A stretch of 64,000 nt of DNA, taken from Trachythela sp. YZ-2020. Its lineage: Eukaryota; Cnidaria; Anthozoa; Malacalcyonacea; Clavulariidae. Of this stretch, positions 10,856 through 19,662 are shown piece after piece. A program made the position numbers and the translations under genes. Each line of letters opens with the position of its first letter. Within the stretch, counting starts at the first letter, position 1. Where the stretch lies: assembly GCA_016169945.1 (NCBI GenBank), contig JADLSH010000220.1, positions 6,199,501-6,263,500 on the forward strand, given 5' to 3'. Under the pieces are notes generated by a model. The model saw nothing but the letters and a program-made list of their open reading frames with translations. It had not been told where the DNA came from and searched no databases.

Positions 10856-11415
10856 ACCTTAGACACGATGTCAACAAATGTTTGGACACTACCAAATAGA
10901 CTTTTGTCAGTGGTCACCGGTAAGCTACAGATTCTTCTACTTTTCCTACCTGATTCATCTATATTACGTGCCGGATCCGCAATGTTACAACTAATCTTAA
11001 TGTATTCCAATCCGTTGTTAATGTTAACAAGATTATCACTAACGGTGGTTGTACCTCCTTTGAAGCTTCTGTTATCACTATTGAAGCCCAGTAGCATAGC
11101 CAACCAATCTGTTAGATTCACAACAATACCGGGGTGTGTCGTTATTCTACACTTTCCTGTCTGCTCAATAGCCTCCAATGTTGCAGATCCGCCTTCAAAT
11201 AACGACTGTAAGCTCTTAAAGTTGTGATATCCAGCAGTCATTACTATAACCTTTCCATCAATAGTCATTGCTGTGAAGGCAGAGGGGGAGTTTCTAAAAC
11301 GCCAAAATATGGTTGCCTTCTTCACGAAGAGACTGACCGCGGACGAAGTGACAATTGATTCCTGAAGGTTCACAGTAGTTGTATCTCCTTGCAGTAGTAC
11401 TGTTATTTTCAACAT
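10856..11415 (-). pseudogene. Polinton capsid-like protein, paralogue 2 (N-terminal part)
   Basis: ATG at 11,415 begins MLKITVLLQGDTTTVNL. About 185 residues follow, mostly beta-rich with no membrane segment, ending at the block FGSVQTFVDIVSKV where the retroelement interrupts it. The remaining C-terminus is at 6,440-6,557. The order of blocks (LAMLLGF, GLEYIKI, FGSVQTFVDIVSK, then VTDQNDxPVDIG) matches the upstream paralogue. Related Polinton/adintovirus proteins that end in a VDQ-type strand are thought to be virion structural. That assignment is inference from pattern, not from a search. Confidence 0.55.
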
Positions 11416-11419
11416 ACAT

Positions 11420-12158
11420 TTAGATGAGATAGGCTTCTATTATTATCCTACCTATATCCCTGGGTTGATCATCCTGATCTGTCACCACAACATGGAAGCT
11501 GCTGATTTCATTACCGGTATTAACCTTAACCTTGGACTCAATATCATTGAACTCCTGTATTTGGCCAAAGACATTACCATCCTTAGGAATTGGTAGATGC
11601 AACACAGTCGAGCACTCAATAGCAGTCCCGCTCAACTCCTTAGTTTTTGCGGTGTACGTTTTATTATCCAATGTGTCAAATACAACCGGTCTGCTCAGAT
11701 TGGAGATGTTATTAGCCTGATCTATTAATCGACCGGGGAAGTTGATTTTCAGGTATTCTAATCCGCGATTCATATTAAGTTTAAGGTGTGATGTTCGGGT
11801 TGTATTGACATCCCATATTGTATTACCAGGTGTAAAGCCTAGAAGTTCAGCCAATTCAGGGTATAACTTCAATGTCTTGCTTTTGGTTGTGATTACACAG
11901 AAGCCATTCCCACTTTACCTTAATGTCTGGATCATATGCATGAATTGCCTTAACTATGTCAGAGAAGCTGGTGTGACCAGCCTTAGCAGTAAATGTTTTA
12001 TTGCCTAAGTCAAACAGGTCTGTATTTTTAGGGAAATTCCAAAACTCCCAAAGTATTACAACCCTTTTTACCAGTAAATACTCATATCTGTCTAAGGATT
12101 TTGGGACCCTACCAACGTAATTTTTCTCATTGGGTTGCACTACCAACATTTTTCTCAT
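11420..12158 (-). pseudogene. Polinton capsid-like protein, paralogue 1, one frameshift
   Basis: ATG at 12,158. The first about 85 residues are in one frame to about 11,905, then a one-base shift continues into the frame ELAELLGFTPGNTIWDV to VTDQDDQPRDIGRIIIEAYL. Total about 245 residues. It is a tandem paralogue of the gene 4 nt downstream. The shared blocks LLGF, GLEYLKI, FGQIQEFNDIESKV and the terminal TDQD..P.DIG support duplication. No enzymatic motif or membrane helix. Probably a structural protein of the element's virus-like particle, at moderate confidence. Confidence 0.55.
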
Positions 12159-12190
12159 TGGGTTGCACTACCAACGTAATTTTTCTCATT
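12112..12190. repeat. 36-bp tandem duplication at the divergent gene start
   Basis: CTACCAACGTAATTTTTCTC and CTCATTGGGTTGCACTACCA recur twice at about a 36-bp spacing. The duplication overlaps the start of the leftward gene and the short divergent spacer (about 40 bp), so it also duplicates the first dozen codons. The shared promoter of the two blocks must lie here, though no core element is obvious. Confidence 0.55.
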
Positions 12191-12198
12191 ATAGTAGT

Positions 12199-12453
12199 AT
12201 GGTGGATTATTCTAAATGGATAATTGATGCTAAACGCAAGATCGAGCTTGATTTTAAAACTAAGTATCCTTATGCTGATATGAGTAGGTTTCACTTTGAA
12301 ACATGGGCCGCCACTGATGGGTCAGGTGATAGAGGTACTAATATTTATTTTATAACGAAGGATTGGATATTAGTTGATATTAAAAAGAAGGAATTTACGG
12401 GTAACAAAGAGTACCAAAAGTATCTAACAAGTTGTGGCTACCCTCAGGTGTGA
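12199..12453 (+). CDS. Polinton protein of unknown function, first rightward gene
   Basis: ATG at 12,199 (MVDYSKWIIDAKRKIELDF), 84 codons. Soluble, mixed alpha/beta, with no recognised domain. The stop at 12,453 lies where the next frame is already open (from 12,432 without an ATG). The two may be one protein broken by a frameshift near 12,440, making this the N-terminal 80 residues of a roughly 450-residue product. It heads the rightward block and may be co-expressed with the following genes. Confidence 0.45.
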   Translation: MVDYSKWIIDAKRKIELDFKTKYPYADMSRFHFETWAATDGSGDRGTNIYFITKDWILVDIKKKEFTGNKEYQKYLTSCGYPQV

Positions 12454-12479
12454 ATATACCCTTGACAACGCTCAATGAT

Positions 12480-13552
12480 ATGAGTGTTGGTACTGTACTA
12501 AGTAACTTCGATGTATACGTTAACGATAGTGATAGATTTAAGAGTGACCTTAGTAAAATTGAGATTGCGGCGCCCAAGAAACTAATGCAGAGATTCGATA
12601 TTCATACCGTCATTACCGAACCATATTACACCAGTATTTGTGCTATGTACGTAGCAACACATCTCTCAGGGATATCCATGGAGCATCTAAAGGTGGACAC
12701 TCCGGTAATTGAAAGTCTTATTAGGTATCATATTTATTTTTGGATTAGAAGATTCCTAACAGCTCCAGACGGTCTTAAAAGATACTCCAATCAATTGCAA
12801 GCGATTGTTACGGTGCTTCCTATTGTCACAAAGTGGTCTGGTAGAAAGTTCTACCAAGGGGTTCCTACAATTGGCACATTTAAGAAAGATCGTGGGTGGA
12901 ACAAAGTTAAAGATGTTACATACGCCAGAATAACCGAGGACGACCAGTTGGAATATACTACAAGCAAAAGGTGGGTGAGTCGGTGAGAAATGTATCTGCA
13001 GACTATAAGTCATTTATACCAAAAACTGGAAGTGCTGGACTAACAACACTTGGACAGAAGCTCCTACAGGAAAGCATAGAAAGCTATGTATATGCAGTCC
13101 TTGGATCTCAGGCAAGAACTAGGTGGCCGATAGTTAACAATGGGGCAAAGAGTTCGCAAACACAAGATGTATTCCGTAAAATTGTTGAGGATACTGTAGT
13201 ACAAAGCGATACAACCGTTACTATTGAAAACATGAGGAAAGCAATAGCAGCTACGAATGTGGTGCTTAACACTGCCATTAGCCCAGGCATTATTCTAGTT
13301 CCAGGAAATATGATTATTTTACAGAAGCCAATTGCTGGCTATAATAACATTCTAACTATTGCGAAGAAGACTATGACCTTCGGAAAGAACGCCAATGTGA
13401 ACTACAGCTCCGCAGTGAAACACACAGTGAAACATGCACAGCCCACGGTGGTGGACCACTGCACGGTGGTGGACAAGGGGGAAACTCCGGTGATGGAGAT
13501 ATTAGTTATATCAGCTTTGTCGGTTATAACATTATCGAGGCTACTACTATAA
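12480..13552 (+). pseudogene. Large Polinton protein of unknown function, frameshifted
   Basis: From the first ATG at 12,480 (MSVGTVLSNFDVYVNDSD) the frame runs to about 12,980, then shifts by one base to continue as ESVRNVSADYKSFIPKTG to 13,552, roughly 355 residues in all. The sequence is soluble, helix-rich in the second half (LGQKLLQESIESYVYAVLG), then Gly/His/Thr-rich with a hydrophobic end. No domain is recognised. It sits where capsid-type genes often lie and directly precedes the tail-collar-like gene, overlapping its ATG by one base, so a particle component is plausible but unproven. Confidence 0.45.
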
Positions 13553-13986
13553 TGGCATTGTACTATGGTTATGATGACAATGAAGTTGATAAGGTGATAC
13601 CAAAGGGAATCATAGCAATGTGGAATGGTACAACTATACCTTCATTATGGAGTCTGTGTGATGGGACCAATGGTACACCTAATTTAACGGACAGATTTAT
13701 TATATCAAAGGGTCTCGCTGATATGGGCCAAACTGGTGGCAGCAAGGAAAAGACTCTGAGTGTAGCGAATATGCCCGCTCATTTCCATAAAATAGGTGGA
13801 TTCTCAAACTTAGCGAGTTTAACTCCCACAGCTGATATAGCAACAAAGGGAGATCTTAGTGAGTTTAACACAGGAACAAGTGAGGGTAATGAAAAGCGAA
13901 TCACAACAGACACAATTGGTCAGGGGCAACCAATTGATATTACCCCACCATATTACGCACTAGCCTTTATCATGAGAACTGGATGA
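13552..13986 (+). CDS. Phage tail-collar-like protein
   Basis: ATG at 13,552, 144 residues, apparently intact. The N-terminus has the block IPKGIIAMWNGTTIPSLWSL followed by CDGTNGTPNLTDRFI, and a later strand pair includes MPAHFHKIG. The C-terminus is PPYYALAFIMRT. This pattern (G.I..W.G..IP.GW..CDG..GTP.L..RF, then HxH, then PPYY.L.FI) is that of the phage tail collar / microcystin-dependent protein fold, used in fibres and host-recognition tips of phages and some large viruses. A fibre or attachment role is therefore likely for the family. Its TGA overlaps the next ATG (ATGA), typical of compact viral gene blocks. Confidence 0.8.
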   Translation: MALYYGYDDNEVDKVIPKGIIAMWNGTTIPSLWSLCDGTNGTPNLTDRFIISKGLADMGQTGGSKEKTLSVANMPAHFHKIGGFSNLASLTPTADIATKGDLSEFNTGTSEGNEKRITTDTIGQGQPIDITPPYYALAFIMRTG

Positions 13987-14213
13987 AACTACTATCACTA
14001 TATATTATGAATGAGCAAGTGACCAAAAAAGAGAAGGATCCAAAACGTGTTGAGGCTGGTAAAAGGTTAGCCGAGCTCTCTAGGCAGGCACGTGAGAGGA
14101 AGAAAAAATTAGTAGAGGACGCCGTCGACGGTGATGGTGGCACATCTTGGTTTAACGGTAGTGAAGCAATATATATAGGTGTAATTGGGATATTGATTGC
14201 CTTAGTAAGCTAG
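13983..14213 (+). CDS. Small basic protein with C-terminal membrane helix
   Basis: ATG at 13,983 overlaps the previous stop; a second ATG lies at 14,007. It begins with a Lys/Arg-rich segment (DPKRVEAGKRLAELSRQARE) and ends with a single hydrophobic helix (AIYIGVIGILIALV). 76 residues. Small basic proteins of this kind recur in Polintons and might bind DNA at a membrane, as inferred from charge and helix only. A Pro/Glu-rich tail (KPEPEKPEPERPKL) follows the stop in frame, so the original protein may have been longer. Confidence 0.55.
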   Translation: MKLLSLYIMNEQVTKKEKDPKRVEAGKRLAELSRQARERKKKLVEDAVDGDGGTSWFNGSEAIYIGVIGILIALVS

Positions 14214-14306
14214 TATTACACTAGACAAGCTGCAGTGAAACCAGAGCCGGAAAAACCGGAGCCGGAAAGACCGAAACTAGACAAACTTTAAATATAATAC
14301 AACAGT

Positions 14307-14531
14307 ATGTCTGAGGAAAAAGATTTAATGAACCGGGTGTATAATTCAATTATGATAACATTTGGTGCAGTGGGTTTGAGTATGATTAGTAAGAAGATAC
14401 TAAAGGAACCATTGTCAACTCCAGAGTCATTAATGGGAACCGCGAAGTTGGCAGTGGCTGTGTCTGGTAGCACTTTGGCAGTTAAGTATCTACAGGACAA
14501 AAAGTATCTACCATCAGACCCTTTTAAGTAA
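14307..14531 (+). CDS. Small hydrophobic Polinton protein
   Basis: ATG at 14,307, 74 residues. Two weakly hydrophobic helices (MITFGAVGLSMISKKILKE and GTAKLAVAVSGSTLAVKYL) end in a basic tail DKKYLPSDPF. It lies in a run of four closely packed small genes. No enzymatic motif. Probably a membrane or virion minor protein by context. Confidence 0.55.
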   Translation: MSEEKDLMNRVYNSIMITFGAVGLSMISKKILKEPLSTPESLMGTAKLAVAVSGSTLAVKYLQDKKYLPSDPFK

Positions 14532-14543
14532 CACTATGGTATA

Positions 14544-14645
14544 ATGCAATCGGTGGTACAAACAACATTCGCAGCGATATCGTTTGCTGGTGCTGGTTAT
14601 CTGTTTAAGCTTATATTGATAAAAATGGGTATGAATCCGAGATGA
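14544..14645 (+). CDS. 33-residue membrane peptide
   Basis: ATG at 14,544 and TGA at 14,643-14,645. One hydrophobic helix (TTFAAISFAGAGYLFKLILI). It overlaps the next gene as ATGA (14,642-14,645) and begins 12 nt after the previous stop. Tight spacing on both sides supports it as a genuine small gene. Confidence 0.5.
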   Translation: MQSVVQTTFAAISFAGAGYLFKLILIKMGMNPR

Positions 14646-14935
14646 GGAGACATAATAAAGCACTAGAGGACCTTGCCACAGCTAAGGAAAAGTTCTATGA
14701 ACAGGAAGTCATCAGACGTAATAAAATACAAGAACTAAGGGATAAAATAAAGGATGCGAATGAGGATATGCAAGTTACTAATGACTCTTTAATATTATTG
14801 AGTAAAAGTAAGCCGGCACCACCAAAGTTAAGTGACTACTACCATCCTAGTAATGAGATGAATGAGTATCAGCTATTGGTCACTGCTGGGGTTGGCATTG
14901 GCAGTGGGTATGTTATTTACCAATATTTATTATAG
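14642..14935 (+). CDS. Tail-anchored coiled-coil protein
   Basis: ATG at 14,642, 97 residues. The first 60 are charged and heptad-like (LATAKEKFYEQEV to NEDMQVTNDSLI). A Pro-rich hinge PAPPKLSDYYHP follows, then a C-terminal hydrophobic anchor (LLVTAGVGIGSGYVIYQYLL). Its layout suits a membrane-anchored scaffold or minor virion protein. The stop is 15 nt before the next ATG. Confidence 0.55.
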   Translation: MRRHNKALEDLATAKEKFYEQEVIRRNKIQELRDKIKDANEDMQVTNDSLILLSKSKPAPPKLSDYYHPSNEMNEYQLLVTAGVGIGSGYVIYQYLL

Positions 14936-14950
14936 TGTGTGGTGGTATAT

Positions 14951-15990
14951 ATGACACTACTGGCAGTGAAGGAGTTTACACACAAAACATTAGGCGCTAC
15001 ATTAAATCCGGTGATAAAAAGTGGACAAATATTATTCAAGGGGTGTGAGGTAGCAAGGGCCTTAGGGTATAAGGATACGGACTCTGCTATAAGAAGGCAT
15101 GTTCCTAAGGAATTCAAGCAAATGTTGACCCCGGCGGTTCACCTGGGTCACCCAGCGGTGTACATAATGGAACCAGGAGTGTACTCACTTATATTCCGAT
15201 CTAAGTTAGAGTCAGCTAAACAATTCCAACGTTGGGTGTTCACTGAGGTTCTTCCTAGTATTAGAAAGTATGGAGAGTATAAATTGTTTAATGATCCTAA
15301 GACATTTACATTTAGAATAGTTAATGAGTTTGACTTACATGCTATGGTGGTTAGCTATATAAGGCGATTCCATCCCAATGCATTAATTATAGCTGGTCTC
15401 GGTGAACTTCAGGATACATCCCCCAAAAGAATTAAGTCATATATTAAAGGTTACCACAAGGGGCAACCAGGGCCGTCCTCAGAAAATTTATCGGGGGGGG
15501 TGTAAGGTCCTTTCAACCGACTGACTAACGAACTTGTACCGACTACATTGCTGTTAGTCATCAAAAATATTTTTGTCTGCCGACTAAAATAGCACTTCTG
15601 CCGACTGAAACTCCAAATAGAATTTCTGGGGGGGGGTGTGACACCCCCCAAACCCCCCCGTAGGTCTGGCCCTGGGGGCAACCTGATTTAATAATTGTGA
15701 ATTCACATAAGTATTATAGTGGATTGTGTATAGAATTAAAAACACCTAAGTGCCCCAATGCTAAGTCAAAGTTATCTATCAGTCAAAGGGAGCTACTTAA
15801 AAGCTATGAGGTGAATGGGTATAAGTGTATTGTTAGTAGTGATTATGATTATATAATCACTGAGATCTGTGATTATATCAAATTGGTTAGGATTATCTGT
15901 AAGAAATGTGGTAGGGGGTTTAAGAGTGAGAGAACGCTAATGTCACATAATAATGGATTCCACCCCCGGGACTCCCGGGGGTGCGTTTAA
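14951..15990 (+). pseudogene. BRO-N domain plus VRR-NUC-like nuclease, interrupted by a MITE
   Basis: ATG at 14,951. Residues about 1-110 form a BRO/Bro-N domain (VKEFTHKTLG, CEVARALGYKDTDSAIRRHV, RKYGEY). A second domain follows (VSYIRRFHPNALIIAGLGE, KGQP, then CIELKTPKCPNAKSK), with a spacing of D/E-x-K and Gly motifs like VRR-NUC-type endonucleases. A C2H2 finger (CKKCGRGFKSERTLMSHNNG) ends it. A 207-bp hAT MITE splits the nuclease at 15,468-15,674. Apart from that insertion and its 8-bp duplication, no frame break is seen. BRO-N domains bind DNA in large viruses and phages. A Holliday-junction or structure-specific cut is the family's usual activity, unproven here. Confidence 0.7.
15468..15674. 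mobile_element. hAT-type MITE with perfect 8-bp target duplication
   Basis: The 207-bp element starts CAGGGCCG and ends TGGCCCTG (short terminal inverted repeat). It is flanked on both sides by GGGGCAAC (15,460-15,467 and 15,675-15,682). CAGGGCCG ends with 8-bp duplications are typical of hAT MITEs. The interior contains G/C homopolymer runs. It sits inside the BRO-N/nuclease gene and is young, since the flanks are undamaged. Confidence 0.9.
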
Positions 15991-16020
15991 ACACTTAAGG
16001 ACAAAGTGTGTGCTAATAGT

Positions 16021-19000
16021 ATGAGACAAGTGAAAGCCCTGCGTGGATACACCAAATCAGTTCAAATACATGCGCACATTAATGACATAAATCCTAAAGT
16101 GTATTAGAGGAAACCAGGAAATCGGTTCGTAAAGTAATAAGTGAGGAATTGAAGACCTCACTGGGTATTAAGTTTGTTAGAACTCTTGTTATAAAGTTCT
16201 ATAAGGAGGGGAAAAAGACACTTACAACTTATAAGGATGTGTATATATATTAATAGTAAACTCATAAAGTGTTTGGATACTCACAGGGGGAGAAGTACCC
16301 TTTGTATATTAGCAAACGTGGTAATGATAAGGTTCTTAACCTACTGTTGCTCGATAGCGGTCATCCCCGAGCCGGCGCGAAGCGCCGTGCGAGGGTACTA
16401 ATTCCGCTCGGATATTTACACCCGGGTATGTGACAACATAGCGGAATGCAAAGTTGTCCGCCATTATGCAATGGACGGTTTTGTACGTTATGCGCATGCG
16501 CGAGTTCAGGCCGAGAGAAAACTGTTTTGTACTAGGGAGTCGGGATATATTGACATAAAGAGACAAACAAAGTCTCTAAAACGAGATAAATGAAAATTAT
16601 TCAGAGGAACAAGGGGAAAAAACAGTCAATAGACCGAAGAAAGACAAGATTTTCGAGTTTTAAAGCGTTTTAAACGCGTAAGTGTCTATTTTGTATACTT
16701 GCTTTTGCCGTATGCCAATGCAGTATATCATAGTTTGTGATTTGAAAATGCGTAGGTCATCCTGTGTGGTCAATACAACATTGATTAATCTTAAAAGGTG
16801 TTTTAGTATTAATTCAAATACATCATAGAATAAGAAACAACATATTAAATCTCAAAAACAAGTACGAAAAGAAGTATAACAATACTGTTAAAAAACAGTT
16901 GAAGTTTTATGTAAATTTAGAAATGTTTTCTGAGACTTCTAAGGTTGAATTTTAGAGGAAATCAAAGCTAAAAGAGTACGTTAATAACATACCTACTTTA
17001 TATAGTTGGGAAATTGATAATTTTATAGTTAAAATTAACAAATCTTATCAATATTTTACCATTTTGTACAAAATAAAAGAAATATACAGTGTTGCGTGTT
17101 ACCATGGTTACAGCGATCGACTCAGTACTTCATGTTACAATAACTTTTGGGGGAGTAAATTGTGTGGTTCGAATGGGCGAGGGGATTCTGCATGCATGTA
17201 TTTCTAGTTATGTACTTATAACGGACTTCAATAGGTTTATGTATAATCATACCAAACACCGGGAGAAAAAGCATTTTTGTATGTTTCAGTAGTGATGAAC
17301 TACTTAATGACCATAAGGATGTTTGTATAACTGTTAACGGTAAGCAATCAGTTCAGATGCCTAAATCCGGTAGTAAGGTTAGGTTTGTTAATTATCATAA
17401 ACAGCTACAAGTCCCCTTTGTTATATATGCTGACTTTGAGGCCATTCTGAGGGACCCTGCAGATAAAGAAAATGGTAAGCTTCAGGAGCAAGTTGACTGT
17501 GGATATGGCTATAAGGTTGTTTGTGGGTATGACGATTCATATAGCAAGCCGGTTCAGGTGTATAGAGGGTGTGATGCTGTGAATAAGTTTTTGAGGAAGA
17601 TGTTAGAAGAGGTTGAGTACTGTAATACAGTTAGAATGGAAGAGTTTAATAAGTGTTTAGTAATGAGTAAAAGTGATGAGAAGCATTATAAGTCTCAGAA
17701 AAGCTGCCATATTTGTGGCGATGAATACACAAGTGAGGATATTACTGTTAGGGATCACTGCCACGCTACTGGGAAGTATAGAGGATCAGCTCATCAATTG
17801 TGTAACAGGAACTTTAGGATGACTAATAAAATACCTGTAATCTTTCACAACCTGAGGGGCTATGATAGTCACCTTACAGTATAATGCAGCAAGTTGGTGA
17901 GGTAGCTAGTGAATTTGAGTTGACTGTTAACTGCATTCCAAATAACATGGAGAGATACATGGCTATTATGCTTGGTCCTAATCTGGTGTTTCTAGATAGT
18001 ATGCAGTATATGAGTAGCTCTTTGGATAAGCTAGTCTCTAATGTCCCACCTGATAAATTTAAATATCTGACTCAGGAGTTTGGTGATGGGGAACAGGGTA
18101 AGCTAATGTCTAGAAAGGGGGTTTACCCATATGATTACATGGACTATTTTACAAAGTTCAGTTTACCAACATTACCTAGTATTAAGAAGTTCTATTCCAA
18201 ACTGGATGATCGCGGTATCTCAGAGGGGGACTATGAGCATGCTAAGAAAGTTTGGGAAACATTCAAACTGCGGGATATGGGTGAGTATCATGATCTATAT
18301 TTGAAAAGTGATGTTGCACTACTGTCTGATGTATTTGAGAACTTTAGGGAGACATGTATTGAGAACTACAAGTTGGATCCTTGCCACTACTTCACATCTC
18401 CTGGGCTGGCATGGGATGCAATGTTGAAGATGACTGGTATTAAGCTTGACCTTATTACAGACATTGATATGTACCAGTTCGTTGAAAAAGGTATGCGTGG
18501 AGGAATTAGTTACATTAGTAAAAGGTATGCTAAGGCAAATAATCCCTACCTTAGTGACTATGATGAGAATGAGCCAACTAAGTACCTTATGTACCTAGAT
18601 GCTAATAACCTATATGGGTGGGCAATGAGCCAATCCTTGCCAACTGGTGGATTTAAGTGGTTGGACCCTGGTGGGGCTAACCTTAGCAAGTACACTCCAG
18701 ATAGTAATAAGGGTATTATATTGGAGGTTGATTTGGAATACCCCGAGGAACTTCATGATATGCATAATGACTATCCACTAGCCCCTGAACATAGGTTAAT
18801 TGATAAGTCCGAGTTGTCTAAGTATTGCCTTGGTATCTGTAGTAAGTTCGACCTTAAAACTGGTAATATGAGAAAGCTAATGACTACATTGTATAATAAA
18901 AAGAAGTATGTCTGTCATTATGAAAACCTTAAACTGTATATGGATCTTGGTATTAAGGTCACTAAAGTTCATAGGATTCTAGAGTTTCGTCAAAGTAAGT

Positions 19001-19501
19001 GGTTAGGAGAGTATATTGACTTTAACACAGTCAAAAGAACAGCCGCTAAGAACGCCTTTGAGAAGGATTTCTTCAAGCTTATGAATAATAGTGTGTTTGG
19101 TAAAACCATGGAAAACTTGAGGAAGAGGGTTGATGTTAGACTCGTGACCAATGAAAAACAACTGTCTAAGTTAGTCGCTAAACCAACATTTGTTAGCAGT
19201 AAAATAATTAATAAGGACCTAGTAATTGTTCATAAGATCAAGGAGTCAATATTATTGAATGGTTAAGGATAATATTAAACACTCTGACTACAAGAGAGTG
19301 CTATTCAAATCGAAGATACTTAGACATGATATGAAGAATATTAGAAGCAAAAATCATAACCTTGGTACTGACAACATAAATAAGATATCATTAAGTTGTT
19401 TTGATGATAAAAGATATCTATTAGATAATGGAGTTGATTCCCTAGCTTACGGCATAGGGACATATCCACAGATTAGTCTGCGTAATTGGCGAAAAGCATA
19501 A
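16021..19501 (+). pseudogene. Polinton protein-primed family B DNA polymerase, inactivated
   Basis: The N-terminal region (from ATG 16,021) has stops and shifts, and is then split by E1 (16,362-17,217). Exonuclease motifs follow: YADFEAIL near 17,430, NLRGYDSH near 17,850, and YLKSDVALLSDVF near 18,300. Between the first two lies an endonuclease-VII-like zinc region (CHICGDEY, RDHCHATGKYRG). Palm motif A is YLDANNLYGWAM near 18,595 and motif B is NSVFGKT near 19,090. A one-base shift occurs near 17,882. Near 19,258 roughly 140 expected residues are missing, including the palm motif C (DTD). The frame then resumes (NIKHSDYKRVLF, LSCFDDKRYL) and ends near 19,455. In the family this enzyme replicates the element; this copy cannot. 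Confidence 0.88.
16362..17217 (+). mobile_element. E1 element inserted in the polymerase gene
   Basis: This 856-bp sequence shares its left end (ATCCCCGAGCCGGCGCGAAG) with 1-134 (inverted) and 55,151. Its body and right end (GGGGATTCTGCATG to TTTCTAGTTA) match 44,676-45,376 and 55,151-55,931. It has no inverted termini and no long frame. The flanks ATAGCGGTC (16,353) and ATAACGGAC (17,218) look like a decayed 9-bp target duplication, and polymerase coding sequence resumes right after. Class unknown. Confidence 0.65.
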
Positions 19502-19515
19502 CCATATGGTAGTAA

Positions 19516-19655
19516 AGGAAATGGGGGTATCGGTCTACGCAATCATGATAGCGTAAGTGGTGATCATGACGCGTCTGGGAAATGGTCTCTGCAGACCTGT
19601 GGGTTTGCAGTGAGAGGCTGTTTTCTGGAAAAGTGTGCTCGTACCCCCATTTCCT
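19516..19655. repeat. Small MITE, AGGAAATGGGGGTA ends
   Basis: AGGAAATGGGGGTA at the left is matched by TACCCCCATTTCCT at the right, 140 bp apart. It is flanked by AGTA-like and TACT sequence. It lies just beyond the last polymerase codons. Confidence 0.65.
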
Positions 19656-19662
19656 ATACTAC

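Larger units (their letters stand above)
6558..10858 (+). mobile_element. Non-autonomous split-direct-repeat retroelement (Ngaro/PAT-like, DIRS order)
   Basis: The order of terminal repeats is A1 - body - B1 - A2 - B2, with A2 abutting B1 and B2 at the right edge. This split direct repeat arrangement is characteristic of tyrosine-recombinase retrotransposons of the PAT/Ngaro type. The body holds only a spliced, damaged gag-like gene. No reverse transcriptase, RNase H or tyrosine recombinase is present, so it is non-autonomous. It has split one Polinton gene: the N-terminal half lies right of 10,858 and the C-terminal half left of 6,558. The two edges share ACT, which suits site-specific recombination without a target duplication. 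Confidence 0.7.
2781..19501. mobile_element. Degenerate Polinton/Maverick-like element (about 16.7 kb with nested insertions)
   Basis: Genes in divergent blocks include a retroviral-type integrase with C-terminal chromodomain, a protein-primed family B DNA polymerase, virion-like proteins and several small membrane proteins. Integrase plus polB on one element defines Polintons/Mavericks and the related adintoviruses. The leftward block runs from 12,158 down to about 2,781. The rightward block runs from 12,199 to about 19,501. No terminal inverted repeats could be identified, so both limits are the last recognisable coding sequence. Nested inside are a split-direct-repeat element (6,558-10,858), a hAT MITE (15,468-15,674) and E1 (16,362-17,217). 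I see no FtsK-type ATPase, adenain-type protease or double-jelly-roll capsid gene. Several genes are frameshifted or lack catalytic residues, so it is a dead copy. Confidence 0.85.
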
